Position numbers and translations under genes: made by a program. Of a stretch of DNA of 64,000 nt, positions 23,201 through 37,593 are shown piece after piece; the first letter of the stretch is position 1; every line of letters begins with the position of its first letter. The notes beneath the pieces were generated by a model. It had not been told where the DNA came from and did not search any database. It was given only the letters and a program-made list of their open reading frames with translations. Where the stretch lies: contig SSNP01000020.1 of NCBI GenBank assembly GCA_006937955.1, forward strand, positions 913,504 to 977,503, given 5' to 3'. Source of the stretch: Pachypanchax playfairii (taxonomy: Eukaryota > Chordata > Actinopteri > Cyprinodontiformes > Aplocheilidae).

Positions 23201-25914
23201 CCAGCGCAGCTGTCGGCCCACACTCACCCACCACTCTGTTAGTGGGCCACCCGACGACTTCTCAACTGTACGAGTGTGGGTTCAGACATGAAGCAGATGT
23301 TTAGCAGTAGGGTTGTGTGAGTGGGCAAAATTCGGGTCAGACTCGGAGACAATAATGAGGAAGCACATGATGTATTTTGGATCAGGTGTTTAGGATGTGA
23401 TGAGCAACCTCCTGAAACCTCTGAGAAGAATGTCTGACCTTCAGGGCTGAGGTTGTGGGTCAGCTGCTGCCTGGTATTTCCTTTGTTTCTTCTGGGTTGT
23501 TTTATTTTGTCTGCGATGACTGCAGGCAACAAGTCTGATTTAGAGATGCACTTTGAGTCTTTGTTTGTTATATTTCTGCCTTCTTTTAGTGACTGTGTGT
23601 AGATTAGCTTGTTGAGCTAATTAGGGCAAAACGTTCTCGTCTAGTCTCGGCTTTAACCCGAGGCTTTAAGCCAGTGAATGATGCTACAAGTGTAACTTAA
23701 GCAACACGATTTTTGAAATTGTTGTGTCTTCATCTTGAGGGTAATCACAGAGGAATCTAAGCCTCCTGGTGACATTTGGAGCAGTAAGAACAGCAGGATG
23801 AACAAAACTCGGTCCAGGAGTGTCTGTGTGATCAGGCTAATCAGGGAGACGCTGCAGATGACAGGGTTGTTTATCCTCCTCCATCTTAGGAACAGCAGTG
23901 GAGCAGGACCGATACTGTTATCTGTTTATGGCACTAGATAAGGTCGTCTCAATCGGATCACTGACCATACACCGACGCTCCCTATCTGTAAGACCAAGCA
24001 ATCTGTAGTAGGAGGTCCACATCACTCTTAAGTAATCCCAGTAGATGCCATTAGCATGTCAACTGTTATTGCAGCAGTTTTCCAATGTGCATGCCAGCTG
24101 TACATATTGGGACGTCATTAGCTGCCAACAGAGCAGCTCAGAGTCTGACCCTCACTGTGGGGTCAGAAAGAAAGCCACAACAAAGCACCAGTAAGGCTGT
24201 AGGGAATATTGAGTGGAGGGGAAAGAGGGGAGTGAGCATGAAGTGTCACACTTAGAGCAGAAATTAGATAAAGCTATCAGAGTAGAGAAGATACAAGAAA
24301 AGCTGCTGGCTAATTGGAGTTTATTTTATGTGTTTTAGATTATTAGTTGCTAAGTTGGTAAAATGTTCTGTCTCCATTTGTGGGACAAGACAAACAACCA
24401 GAGTTACAGTACATTAGTGTTTTTCTATGTCAGCTTATGTTCTGTCTAATAATAAACACAGAATTCAAAATGGGTTAAACTAGCTGTTTACTGTGATCAT
24501 CAGAATGTGTTAGATTCTTCCTTTATTTATAAATCTTTACCAGGACACAGTTATGTGAATGATAGTGAGGATATTATGTAGTTTTGTCCTCCAAAGTGAC
24601 AGAGATTGAAATTCCTTGGAGCTCTGACAAAGTGCAGAGGTTTGATATCTGCATGTCAGGGTCTGTGCCGGGGAGGGACGAAGGCTGAGCTGAGAGAGCT
24701 GTTCAGGACAGCCATCAGGGGACGGCACTTTGCCTTGACCCTCCTCAGTTTATCATGGGTTACACCACTTCTCCGAGCCTCACTGTGTGACTGTGTGTTT
24801 TTCTGAGTGTGCAGCTTTCTGCAGCACAGGCAGTGCTCAGAATGGGGTCCTTTATAACCTCCTAACCCTCCGGTGCTGTTTACAGCCATTGTTGGCTGCG
24901 GTGAATGGTATCTCCGTGCCTTGAAAAGTAACCAGATGACATTCTTCCTGTTGTTCAAAAGGGCCTGGGGTTCAGTAGTGAAAGGCGGTTGAAAGGCTAA
25001 GCTAGAACTGTGACCTTCAGAGGCTAATCTCTGGCATGTCAGTCAGTGCCTGTTCGAAGTGAACCCAGACCTCACTCCCTGATAGCTATGTACCACATCA
25101 AACAAGGCAGAGATTCTTCTCTGGTTTTCAGCAATTACACTTGAAAAACATTCAAGGTATTTTTTCTTATTGAACTTCCTGAGAAACCACAGGGTGTTTT
25201 CTAGCAGCTGAGCTGAATCGTTATTCCAGACAGGCACTATTTGACACCTACATTGTCCAAAGAGTCTGTCCAGCCTGTGACTGAGGCCTCTGTGCTCAGA
25301 CCTGTGGCATCAGCGAACCCCTCTGTCTGAAATACAGCTGCTGCTGTGAAAGCAGCAGGGATGAAATGCACTTAGTAAGACCGTAAACATCGTTGCAGCT
25401 TTCAAACTAGCTTATGCTGTTTATGTCTCCTTCTCTCTCTCTGGTGTATTTGCTGTCTTCAGCTGGCTATGTTTCCTGGAATGTGCAGAGATGCAGTTGC
25501 TGCTCTGCAGGGGGATGTTGGCTCTAATCACAGTGCATAGTTGAACTGTTTAGTTTTACTCAACTGAGCAGCAAGCAGGCTGAAGTCACAATATTTCTCT
25601 GTATGAGGTTTTTGTGCTTTGAGAATATCTTTGCAGGATTTTAAGACCTTGTTTTAGTGTCAGCAACACTTTTTTACATGTTTAATTTAGTCTTGTTAAT
25701 TTATTTAATCCTTTTTTATCCTTAAACCAGCACCATTGTGTTATAGTTGCTCCTCAAAAAGTAGTAACTTTTACAGTTAAATACAATGTGGCTTCACAGA
25801 TGTCAAATTGTGACTCTGGTACCTGCTCTCCACCACATCCTCATGGCCTACACGAAAAACTGTTTGTGTGTTCAAGACGATTTTCTCTTCAGCAAAATTA
25901 GATTTACTGAGATT

Positions 25915-27127
25915 TCTGTGAAAAAAAAGAATCCTTTCAGATTTCTTCTGATTTTGCTTTTTATTATAACTTAAATGTTTCAGATCAGCAAACAAATTTA
26001 ATGTCATACAACAATAACCTGAGTAAATAAAAAAACAGGTTTCAAGGGAAAAAACTATCCAAACCAACCTGGTAATGGCTCCGAAACGTAATAACTGGTT
26101 CAGTCAGTTTATAAAGGGTCACAGAGATGTTTCCAAAGTTTTGGAGAGACATTATCCTCACATGGAGAACACATGGAACAGTGGAGAACCTTCCCAGGAG
26201 CAGCCAGCTTACTAGAGTTACTCCAAGAGTTTATCAACAACCCATCCAGGAGATCTCAAAGAACACAATCTAAAGACCTGCAGGCCTCATTTACCTCTGG
26301 TAAGGTTCATGATTCAACAGTAAGAAAGAGAAACTGGGTAAAAATGACCTCAATAACAGAATTCCACAGAGGAAATCATTACTGATGAAAAAGAACACAA
26401 AGATCCAGTCTCACATTTACCAAAAAAATAAATTTTGATGATCCCAGAGACTTCTGGGAAAATATTCTGTGGACTGATGAGACAAAAAGGGGACCTTTTG
26501 AAGGTGTTTTTCCCATTTCATCAGTAAAACTTCAGAAACATCATACCTACAGTCAGACATGGTGGTGGTAGTGTGATGGTCTGGGACTGCTTTGCTGCTT
26601 CAGGGTCAGCATGACTAGCTGTAGTTGATGGTACTGTGATTTCTACACTCTACCAGAGAATCCTGAATGATTCAGGTCAATGATCTGAATCACAACAACA
26701 AGTCCACCTTTAAAGGACTCAAGAAAACCCCTAAAATGAAGGTATTGAAGGGGATTCAGGAAGTTCAGATTTAAATCTGATTGTGATGCTGCAGCATAAG
26801 ATTCGAAAACCCTCCAATATGGCTGAATCCAAATGATTCTGCAAAGAACAGTGAGCTGAAATTCCTCCAGAGTGATGAGAAAAACTCGTTATCAGTAACA
26901 CATGATTTCAGTTGTTGATGCCAAGAGCGACACAGCTGTTAGGTAATTGGGCAAATACATTTGTTTAGCTTTTTTCTCTAAATAAATGAACTCATTATTT
27001 TAAAAACTGCACTTTGTGATTACTCAGGTGATCTTTGTTTGATTCAAAATATCTGAAACATTTGAGTGACATAAAAGTAAGAAGCAGGATAAATCTGTGA
27101 GGGGACAAATTCTTTTTCACAGCAGTG
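25915..27127 (+). mobile_element. Tc1-like transposon relic with long inverted repeats
   Basis: The left end (TGTGAAAAAAAAGAAT...) and the complement of the right end (TGTGAAAAAGAATTTG...) match over about 110 bp, including shared AAATGTTTCAGAT and ACCTGAGTAA. The interior keeps the Tc1 transposase block HGGGSVMVWDCFAASG (DNA about 26560-26607) and N-terminal pieces (RKRNWVKM near 26330), broken by many stops and frameshifts. A well-known teleost element family has the same ends. It is immobile as it stands. Confidence 0.85.
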
Positions 27128-29598
27128 CCAGTGTCTTTGTGTCATTCTGAAGGATTTCTGAGAGCAGGTCTGAAAACGTTTTTTTTCCTCCATGCCCCGA
27201 GCTGAACCACCTGTATGGGGTTAAGATTGGGGTCAGCTGTCTTGGAGGACTCTGCTGTTCAGGGGCCCCTTATTTCAGGGGGCCCTTGCTGTGCCGTGGA
27301 TTGACATGGAAAAGAAAAGCTGTCAGGTTTTTTAGAGCCTCCTTTGTCAGACATCTTTCAACGATGAATGATTGGCATATCTCTTGCCATTTCCTCCTTT
27401 TGTTTGCAGCCATCGAGTTCGAGAGCAAATAATGACATTGACCATTATGTGTGATGCACTTGCAGTCTGTGTTCATGTGCACGCATAAAAAGAGGCGAGG
27501 CTGTTTACAAAGGAAGCGTTGGATTAGAAAGAGGAAAATGTCAACTTTTATCATGCTGCTACACAACTGCTTCACATTAGTCAGAAATTGTCCCCTGAAG
27601 TAGTGTGACATCCACAGCATGATGGAGCGAGAGCAGCGAAGGAAAAAGGGTGGACTGAAATATGAAAGACTGACTGGAAAGGATCTGCTGAGTCCTGAGG
27701 TAGGTCTTGTTGCTTTGTGACAGAGATGCATTTGTGCCCATGTGTATGTGATGTTTCAGGGTCTTTTTTTCTCACGCTCCTCGTTAACATGCTGTAATTA
27801 ATAGCCACCCCATCGAGAGACGAGATGCAGCTTAGTTCTGCTCTGGCTCTAAGATACAGCAGATACGCTGCTCACAAGTTTCACTGTTCTTGGGACAAAG
27901 CTCACAAATGTCACCTCCATCTCTGACTGTGTACACATAAACACACCATCAGGGACCCAAAACAAAGAGATGAATTTTAATGATGCTGAGCTGATGGATC
28001 GCTTGTTGGTAGAGGATGTGGTTCATTTAGTCCACTTTGCGTCAAGCCCCATTGTGTTCACGTCCTGTGCTGTTTAGCAGGGCTCGCTGCCCTGACAGAT
28101 TGCCATCCCAATGGGGAGATTTACCCAGCCAGCACTGCCAATGGCACTGACACCATCATTAGGCTTTGATCAGCTGCAGTCTGCAAGAGGAAGAAGAGAG
28201 AGTAATATTCTTGATCTAATTACTAGGAGACATTTCAGGCAGTGTAATGTGTGATTTAACCTCTTGTCAGAGGCTATAAAAGGAAGCTGGGTTAATCTTC
28301 CTGGCAACCTCTTTTCCACACAGGGGACAGTTTCTTTTAAAAATCCCCATGAACACAGTAAAAACCAGAATGGAAGCAGGGAATTTTAACTCACCATCAC
28401 ATGCTTTTCATAGTTGAAATTCCTTCAGCAAAGAATACCATAACTTTTGATTGGTAGCAACAGCTGCTTCACAAAAACTCTTGTACTCTGTGCATTCTGA
28501 CAATTGCAAGAAAAAAAAACTGTCCTTTTGGCTTCTGTGTTCTTCCACCAAATGGATTGTTTTGCTGGCCCTTTTTCTCCATCTTGTTCTCTTTTCTTTC
28601 TCTCCATCGCCATCACCACCCACACACTGCAGCCTGATGAGTGCAGGGGACTTGATTGAACAAATAGATTGTAAGTGGAATCGAGGGGTTTGGGTTAATC
28701 AGTCAAACATAGTTAAACAATTCTTTTAGACATGAAGGGATTAGTCTTGCTTCCGTTGAGCTCATCAGAGCCCATTCTCCCCAGTGCTGCCTGGGCTTTT
28801 AGGGCCAAGGGCCATGGCCTCTCTGGCTCCACGGAGAACCACACACGCACCCCCACCATGCTCCAATGGCTCTGAATGCCCCACCACTCTCCTTTCCCTT
28901 TGTTACAGAGGACAATTGGACTGATGGATTAGCAAATTAAATGCAGACCTTTCTATTCCTCTGCAAGTCTCATTCACTGGATCTGTCACAAGTGTGCTTT
29001 AAAATAGTTACCAGGTTCAATGCATGTATCAGATTCTTTAGAAAGTCTTTATCCTTCAAATTCTGTTAAAAAAAAAAAGGTTTGGTCTTTGGTGACTTTC
29101 CCAGCTCACAACCTCTCTGTATCTTGTTTTTACAGGGTGACTTCCTGCTCAGCAACCCCCCCTTTTTATTGTTAAATTGAGTGCTGATCAAACTGATAGG
29201 AAGTGGCCTTGATATAATGATGATGTGTTGGCAAAGATGAAGTGCACAGCTGCAGCCAGCCTGAGCCTGCTCGGCTCTAAATGAACTCTGCTGCTGTCTT
29301 ATCCACATTCCAGCAGAAAATCAACCTCACTGGCCAACAAATAAAAACTATTCTTGTTAAAATATAATCATGTCATTAAAAGCTCAGTAACTAAAATGCT
29401 GTGGGCCTAAAATACTTTAAACATCCATGACATTTATTACTTTTCTCTGCTGCTGTTGGAACTCACAGTCTCTGGTTGTTTTAGAGAAAAGTTGTCCTTT
29501 GAATCTTAATGTCGGGCCAACAAAGCTTCCTATTCTTCACATCACCATCACAAGCTAACAGCAGCATGTCAAAACTGAAGAGACCCTTTGTTTTATTA

Positions 29599-29622
29599 AT
29601 ATATATATATATGTATATATAA
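29599..29622. repeat. (AT)n tract
   Basis: A short run of alternating A and T, with one interruption, lies in FAM222B intron 1. Confidence 0.8.
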
Positions 29623-30177
29623 CATCAAATAATATTTGATATAACATCAAATAACTAACTACAATTAAACATAATAGAATAATAAATATTTCTACAAAGT
29701 AAAAACTATGAAGTCAACACCATGGATAATTTATCTGAGGTCTGTTTTAATTTTTTTTTGGTCAGGTAAATGTGCTATTTGTTTAAAGGGGAGGGGTGGG
29801 ACTTGACATTAGATTGTTATTGTTTATGCAGATAATTTGTTTACAGTGTTTCAGGTGGGACTTTTTTACCAAATGCTAAAAATATTGACATCATTGAATA
29901 TATATGTCTTTTCACACCCTAGCCTGGACAAAAGTTCTGGTTCTTAATTACAGAATACTTCTACTTTTGTTAGTTTTATGTTAATTCAGCAAGTATTGTT
30001 TTTTTCTTTAATGGAAGGTACCACATTTTATTGTCCATGTCTCTAGAAAAACATTAAAGATGTTAGCAGACTGTCAGTTTTGCAAACTAATTTATTCCAC
30101 GTACACCTTCAGAAAGTGCAATCCTCCGTGATGAGATGATGTTCCAGCCTCCTCTGCCCCAACACTTTTGCCTCCTC

Positions 30178-31287
<1,110 letters not shown>

Positions 31288-31505
31288 TGGGGGAGGCATG
31301 TGAATAGTTATGTTCTGTAGAGATCCCAATTAGCAGGACTAGCTGGCCTGCTGAAGGTCACTCCCAGGGCTGTGGTGTGAGAGAAGAGGTGGGTTTGGCC
31401 AATCAGGAGGAGGACTGACTGTGACAAGGCTGAGACCCTCAGCTGGACCCTGGAGTTCTCAAACAAAAAACACACTTTTTGTTTTTTAATCTCCTGTATA
31501 TTTTC

Positions 31506-31522
31506 TTTTTTTTTTTTTTTTT
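31506..31522. repeat. Poly-T tract
   Basis: An uninterrupted run of T in FAM222B intron 1, about 220 bp past the (TG)n array. No element body could be tied to it. Confidence 0.8.
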
Positions 31523-34213
31523 GCTTTAAACAGTGCTGGCAAAAAAAAAGTGTTGGAGGATTTTGTTAAAGGTCAAGTGTTCTCGGCAGACTGTCACAGT
31601 ATACTGTGACCATATCTGAGAGATCCATTTGTCATTAGCTCCAAAGTCCCCCACTTCATCAGCCCGTGTCTGGTGTTGGCTATCTCAGCCTGATTGATGG
31701 CTTTGTCCTTATTGCAGGGAACTGGGGTCGATGGCAAAAAATTTGCTGCTGGGTGCATTAATGCTACGTTCAATGGCATAGACCTTTGAGCAAGCCTCAT
31801 CAGTCTTGAATCATTGGACGGCCACAGGAGATCTGTGTAAGCGGTAGTGATGCAAGAAAGAAGCAGACAGAGATCGAAAGGAAAAAGGAGTTTTTATCAG
31901 CTGCATTAACTCTATTAGTTTTATGACTTTGTCTCTGTGGTAAAAGCTGGGAAAAGATACTGAATGCTTCATGGAGGTACTCTGGATAAATCTTATTTAT
32001 ATGTCAACTCAGTCGATGTTAAATTCATCTACCACCAAATTTTAGGTTTCTGTAGTCCTGAATGTTAAAAACAGTATAAATTACTGCCAGTGCCATATAC
32101 AGGAATGCAGTATCAAAACTACAATGAACTTTTAATAACTGTGAGAAATACGTGCATTTTGTTTTAAATAAAGTTTCAAAATATCGTGTTTTCTTGATGT
32201 ACAAAATATGTTATTGTTAAATTATTTAAAAAATGGCAAACATTTGCAATCAATTATTGTCTGCTACAGAAAATAATATACAGCATCCCATTTTTCATGT
32301 GTGACATTCTTTTTAGTTTTTTTCTACTTTTTTGTCCAGCTGAAAAGCGTTAAGCATTCCGTACCGTTGTGAGGTATAATTATATATTTGTGTGTGTGTG
32401 TGTGTGTACAGTAGATGACACTAGAAGATGGTAACGATTGTAATATAAATTAATGTATTTTATTTGAATTCACTGTCATAATAAATCATGTTATTCTCAT
32501 GGCCCTGATACCAGAAGTGATTCAGGTGAGACTCTGTTCTTGTCCTGCAACAGATTGGGCCAGTAAATCTGCACTTCTTCTAAATTTTAATATACTTAAT
32601 TGTTGGGGAGCCATCAGCTGGCAGATCAGTGCAGTATCCTCCTCTTCTACAGAGATATTTTTCTAATATTTTTTGACATATGGTTTTTTCTTTTGTCCAG
32701 ATGTCCAGACGCCATCTTGAAGGCAGCAGTTGTCACTGTAAAATCTCAGGGTTCTTTTCTCTGTTAATTCAGCCATGTTCATAACTGTTCTTAAGAACAC
32801 TGATACAGTCACAGAGTCGGGCTTTTGGACTTGTTTGAGTGGTTCTAGGATGAAGTACTGTAGCGAGACTAGCAGTGTTTTATTGTCCCATGTGCTTCAG
32901 AGCTCAGAGAAATCAAAGGTGCCTCTGGACAAGGGAATCATAAAGCTTCTTTATGTGCAGTAAACTTTTACTCGACATATTTGATTGTAAATCTATATTG
33001 TAGAGCTTGACAAAAGGTTCCCAGAGCTTTTCTTTGTCGATGTGGTTTTATCAGCTGTTGATTAAATGATGGTTCTTGATGAAGTCCCGTGAAAGATCAG
33101 AGATCATTTGAATCAGCTTGTACTTTTCTGTCTGCATTTACTTCTTTCCAAATTCCTTAAATTATTTGATAATATCTTGAAACACAAATTGTGACTATAA
33201 TCACTTAGTGGCACCACCGGTTTGAAGTCAACATCTTTATTATTTACTGGTTTTGTAATATGTTTTAAAGGCCTGAAATCCAGGGAAGGATGTCGGAAAT
33301 TAAAACTTTAATATATTAGTTTGTACTGGAATACAAATCAAAGTAATACAGAACAGTTTTAATTTAGTATCTTTCATTGTTTTACAACTGTTTTCTGATT
33401 TAAGGCCTCTGGTTCATCAGTGTGGTTTTGTTTGTTTTTTAAAGAAGAAGTCTCGAGCTTTCCAGCTTTGGGTATTTGCTTTGATATTCTACAGGCTGTT
33501 TTGTATATCAACCAGTATTTTTTTGTGTAACCTCTTGTGTAGGAGTAAAAAACGGTGGTGCCATGACAGCACCAGCATACACCAACCTTGTGTGTAGGCT
33601 CACGTTTAGAGAGTCGGCCGGCCCTTTGAGTCTGGTAGGGCCAGATGTTCCCATGCAGACACAGAGGTGAAATGTTTGTCTTACATAGTCTGTGTTTGCG
33701 TGGCTCTCTACAGAGTCACTGTCTGATCGTCCAGTTCCCCTGAGCTACTGTCTGCTGAGGAAAGAACTGGAGGTGGAGAGGTGCTCACACATACATGCAG
33801 GAAACAAAAGAGTGACCGCAAATGCTTCTGTGTTTCCAGAGGCGAAAGGAGCTCATCTCATTCTACCCTGTCCAGTGGAGAAAAATCCTGTTTCTGCCAA
33901 TATGAGCAGCGTTGGTTGGTCTTGTTGGATTTCAGAATGCAACGGCAGCGCCACACGTGTGGGGTTTGCTTCCTGTCAGCATGTACTGAACTTATCTGTG
34001 CAGCTGAGATCCAGCTGTGGATCTTCATCTGTCCTGAACCTAAATGATGGTCAAATTTAACTTGGAAGTGTTAATTTGGGATTTCAAAGAAGCGGTCCAA
34101 TTTAAAGCTAGAAATTTTAACCCCGTGAAGTGAAATATTAAATAATAAATTAAATTCCTTGTTTAATTGGCTCTGATGGACACATTTTTAGTTATGTGGT
34201 GAATAAATGCTTG

Positions 34214-34340
34214 TTTGTCTCTATGTTGCCTTGTGATGGGCTGGTCACCTGTCCAGGTGTAACCCCGCCTCTCTGCTGGAGATGTTCAGCAGCCTCCTGA
34301 AACCCTGTACGAGATCAAATAAGTATAGAAAATTGATGGA
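34214..34340 (-). repeat. Dispersed teleost repeat fragment
   Basis: The stretch 'ttgtgatgggctggtcacct', 'gtccaggtgtaaccccgcct' ... 'ccctgtacgag' ... 'gtatagaaaattgatgga' is a mutated copy of a very common teleost dispersed repeat. In the other orientation this reads '...cctgttcagggtcacg...'. A further copy is at about 55.2 kb. Its superfamily was not resolved. Confidence 0.6.
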
Positions 34341-35549
34341 ATTAAAGCATCTAAATTCTTACACATCTGACATTTTGTTACAACATTTTTTTTTTGTTGA
34401 AATAGCCGATTTGTTAGAGTTTTCCTTATGCAGTAGAGTTTGATTATGCACAAGTTGGAAGTTTTTATGCATGTTTATGTATATGTGTCTGTATAAATAT
34501 GCAGCTCACATGGCAGACAGGCCAATTAGGATAATGGCTCAGTGGATAAATCTCTCACAACGGGCCTGTGTAACACTTGAAGCTTTTTATTTTGTGTGTG
34601 AGTGTTAAGTCCTTTTAGGATGATTTGTGAGAGTCAGTGCTTGCAAAGTTCTGCGGAGAAGAACTGCCCCTCCCCTTCCCTTAAATCAGCCCAGTGCGTG
34701 CAAACAGGCCAGTGCTGGTTAATGCTGGGTCAATAATATGGGTCTGAATGGGACAAACACACAGCCTCAGCTTTTCTCCATTAAACACAGCTTACATGTC
34801 AATAAGATTGCTCCAGAAATACCATAGAAAAGGTCATTTTTCTTGCAAGGGATATACAGTGTGCATGAATTAACACTTTTAGAGCTTCCTGTGCAGAGGG
34901 ATGCAGGAAAACAGCTGCATTGATTTGATTTTGTTTGCCGAGTTCTCTGAGCAGAAATGTAAGCTGTGGGAACACCTGGAAAATGGGAGAGGAGGTGGTG
35001 GGATCAGCTTTTCTCCTGGCTCCATACCAGGCTCATGCATGCACAAACACACATCTCACATGTGTGAGGGCAGCCTGGGATCTCAATCAGCAGCACTTAA
35101 CAAAGCTCCCTTTAATCGTAGGCTCAATTTGTCGCTGGGGTGTCGGGTTCCTGATAAGCGCCTTGCCTCAGAGAGGCGAGATCGGTATGGTGAAGAACAC
35201 AAAATGGATGCACCTGCTAACAAATGAAATCAAACCACTCCATCTTCATTTCCTCTTTTTCTGCCAGCTGGAACAATGCTACCTCACTTTAGCTCTAAGC
35301 ACATTGAGTTATTTCCCACTAAGCAATAAAAAGACCTGCTTCACTTAGAGTAAAATTGCGAGAAGATGCTTAGAGGTGTGCGACTAAACTTTGAACAAAC
35401 TGCACGGTTCAGTTTCAGTTGTTAATGGACCTTAATGCAGAATATTCACCAACATGTTGTCTATGAATGACAGTATTTTATATTTTTTGAATAATTTTGG
35501 TTAGGTTTTTATCATATGTCATATTTTTTACATTTACAGATGTGAATGA

Positions 35550-36215
35550 AATTGTTGGTACCCTTCCATTCAAATCAGAAAAACCCACAATGGTCATCGA
35601 AATAACTTGAAACTGACAAAAATGATCATTCTTTAAATTTGTGGTTGAACTAAATTTTAAGAAACAAACTAATTAATAAAACTGGCCTTGAACAGTAATG
35701 ATACTGATGATACTGGTACCTTTAACTTAATATCGAGTTACACAACCTTTGACTCAGTCACAGCAATCAGGTGGTTTCTGTAAGTCTCACTGAGACTCCT
35801 GCACCTGTCCACAGGTGTTCTGACCTGCTCTTCATGATCAAACTGCTCCAGCTGTCTCAGGTTTAAAGGGTTCTTTCTCCAGACTGCATGTATCATTATC
35901 CTGTTGGACGTCCCCTGACCTGCGACTGAGATCAAGATTTCTGACCCTCAGCAGCACATTTCACTCCAGAACATCTTGATATTCTTGAGGTTTCATTGTA
36001 ACCTGCACAGATTAAAGACCGTCTGTGTCAGAGGAAGTAAAGCTGCTCCAGAACTGAATCGAGCCCCTCCATGTTTCTATGTAGGTGTGGTAGTGTGGTG
36101 TTCTTTTCTTTTACAGCCTCATGTTTCCTTCTGTTAAACATGGAGCTGATGTGAGAGAGTAAAAACTGCTGCAGCAGTAGAATCATGTTGGTATTAATGA
36201 CTCTACACCTTCTAA
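35550..36215 (-). mobile_element. Tc1/mariner relic, same family as at 6.2 kb
   Basis: The left end reads 'gttggtacccttccattcaa' and 'cccacaatggtcat'. The complement of 35738-35935 encodes a transposase piece (LRQLEQFDHEEQ, then DRCRSLSETYRNHLIAV). The stretch to about 36130 keeps the element's layout ('cctgcgactgagatcaag', 'cctgcacagatt'), with stops and deletions. It is inactive, and the distal end is not clear. Confidence 0.75.
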
Positions 36216-36319
36216 CCATCTAAATGTTCATGTTCCTCCAGTAACAGATCAAGGTGGAGCAGCTATATTCCAGCCAGGTCTATTGATCAGCTATAGATCA
36301 GTTATTAGTTCCAGTTCTT

Positions 36320-36690
36320 TTGAGTTTTTCTCACCCAAACTGGAAATTAGAAAAAACAGTTTTATTAGTTGTTGTATGTCGTCCATTCGGCCCTTATTCT
36401 GAATCTCTGTCTGAATTTTCAGACTGTTTCTCAGACTCATTATTGAATATTGATCAAATTATTATAGTAGGAGATTTCAATGTTCATGTTGTTGAAAATG
36501 ATAGTTTAAAATATAATGATCTTTTTTCCCCAAAATGTCCAAAAACCAACTCAAGGTCTTCATCATCCCTTTGATCTTAATCTGACTTTCGGTGTATTGT
36601 AATTTATTGAAATATTTTGAATCTGGAGTGTTGATGTGAATTGGACTTGTTCTGTAAAGTGCCTTGACATTATGTTTGTTTTATAATTGA
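36320..36690 (+). mobile_element. LINE endonuclease fragment and 3' tail
   Basis: The frame at 36320-36574 holds a CRPFGPYSE block and IIIVGDFNVHV, corresponding to YRPPGP and the VGDFNIH motif of APE-type LINE endonucleases. The following 'ctgtaaagtgccttgacatt' resembles the 3' end of such elements. The reverse transcriptase between them is deleted. It directly abuts the Tc1 relic to its left. Confidence 0.75.
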
Positions 36691-37085
36691 ATCAAAATGA
36701 TTTGAACTTGGAAAACCCACTTGTATCTGCTCAGGTGATTTCTGCATATCTGATCATAACATTCCAGTAGCAGATCATCAGTGTGTCATGTGACTCCACA
36801 CATTGTTGTCTGCTGGTTGGTGTAGATCTGTAAAGTTAACACAGATGCAGTGGCACCTGAGAAGATAAAAGGAGCAGTGTTTATCATGCATGTATGAGCA
36901 GCTCTGTCTCTGGTTGTATGATCAGATAATCACCAACCAGCCAGATTACAAACCTCTGATGACTCCTTAAAGTTTTGACTGAATTCCAACATTTAGTTTC
37001 TTCCTCCTACTAGTTTTTGACCAAAGAGTTATATAAATGAGATTCACTTCAGTCTCAGCTGCATTTCTGCATTTTGTTTTGAAGG

Positions 37086-37593
37086 TTAAAGGTGGTATAT
37101 GGAACTCGGAACACAACAACAGCACAAAGCCTTCAGCCATCTGGGTGCCAGGCTCGTTAACCCCCCCGCACGCGCTCCGATGCTCAGGCCGACCAATATT
37201 CCTCACCAAACCCGCTCTGATCCTCGATCCGAGCAGGACAATAAAATATCATGAGTTCAGTTCACTAATCATGCTCTCCAGTCCCGCTGATCACACACTG
37301 ACTCTGATAAAAACAGCTCCTTCCTGTTTGTAGCTCAGTCATAAATTCAGTCTGTGGCAAAGAGTTCATAGTTGCACCGCGGCTCCAAAACTTCCTGCAG
37401 TCCCTCTTAAGATCCTCTGTCCGCATCCTGCACGCCTCACTTATCCAATAAAATAAAAAAAGCAATCAAATCCTCTGTGGTGTGTCTTCCAGTCAAACAA
37501 GTGGCTTGAAGCTCCTCCACTTCAGCGACATGAAGCAGCTACGTGTTAGCTAGCTGCTAATAGCGGCTGTTGTGTTCCATATACCACCTTTAA
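37086..37593. mobile_element. TTAA-flanked MITE (500 bp)
   Basis: TTAA target copies at 37086-37089 and 37590-37593 bracket a 500-bp element. It starts AGGTGGTATATGGAAC and ends with its exact complement; beyond this, both ends share ACACAAC(AA)CAGC after a 5-bp offset. There is no transposase. TTAA targets fit piggyBac or Kolobok; the superfamily is unresolved. Confidence 0.85.

Noticed and set aside
24537..25237. Overlapping frames on both strands that looked like a decayed retroelement
   Set aside because: No motif could be assigned to any family; left unannotated.
33692..34060. 122-codon + strand frame in FAM222B intron 1
   Set aside because: No family resemblance, ordinary intron composition and no supporting splice sites.
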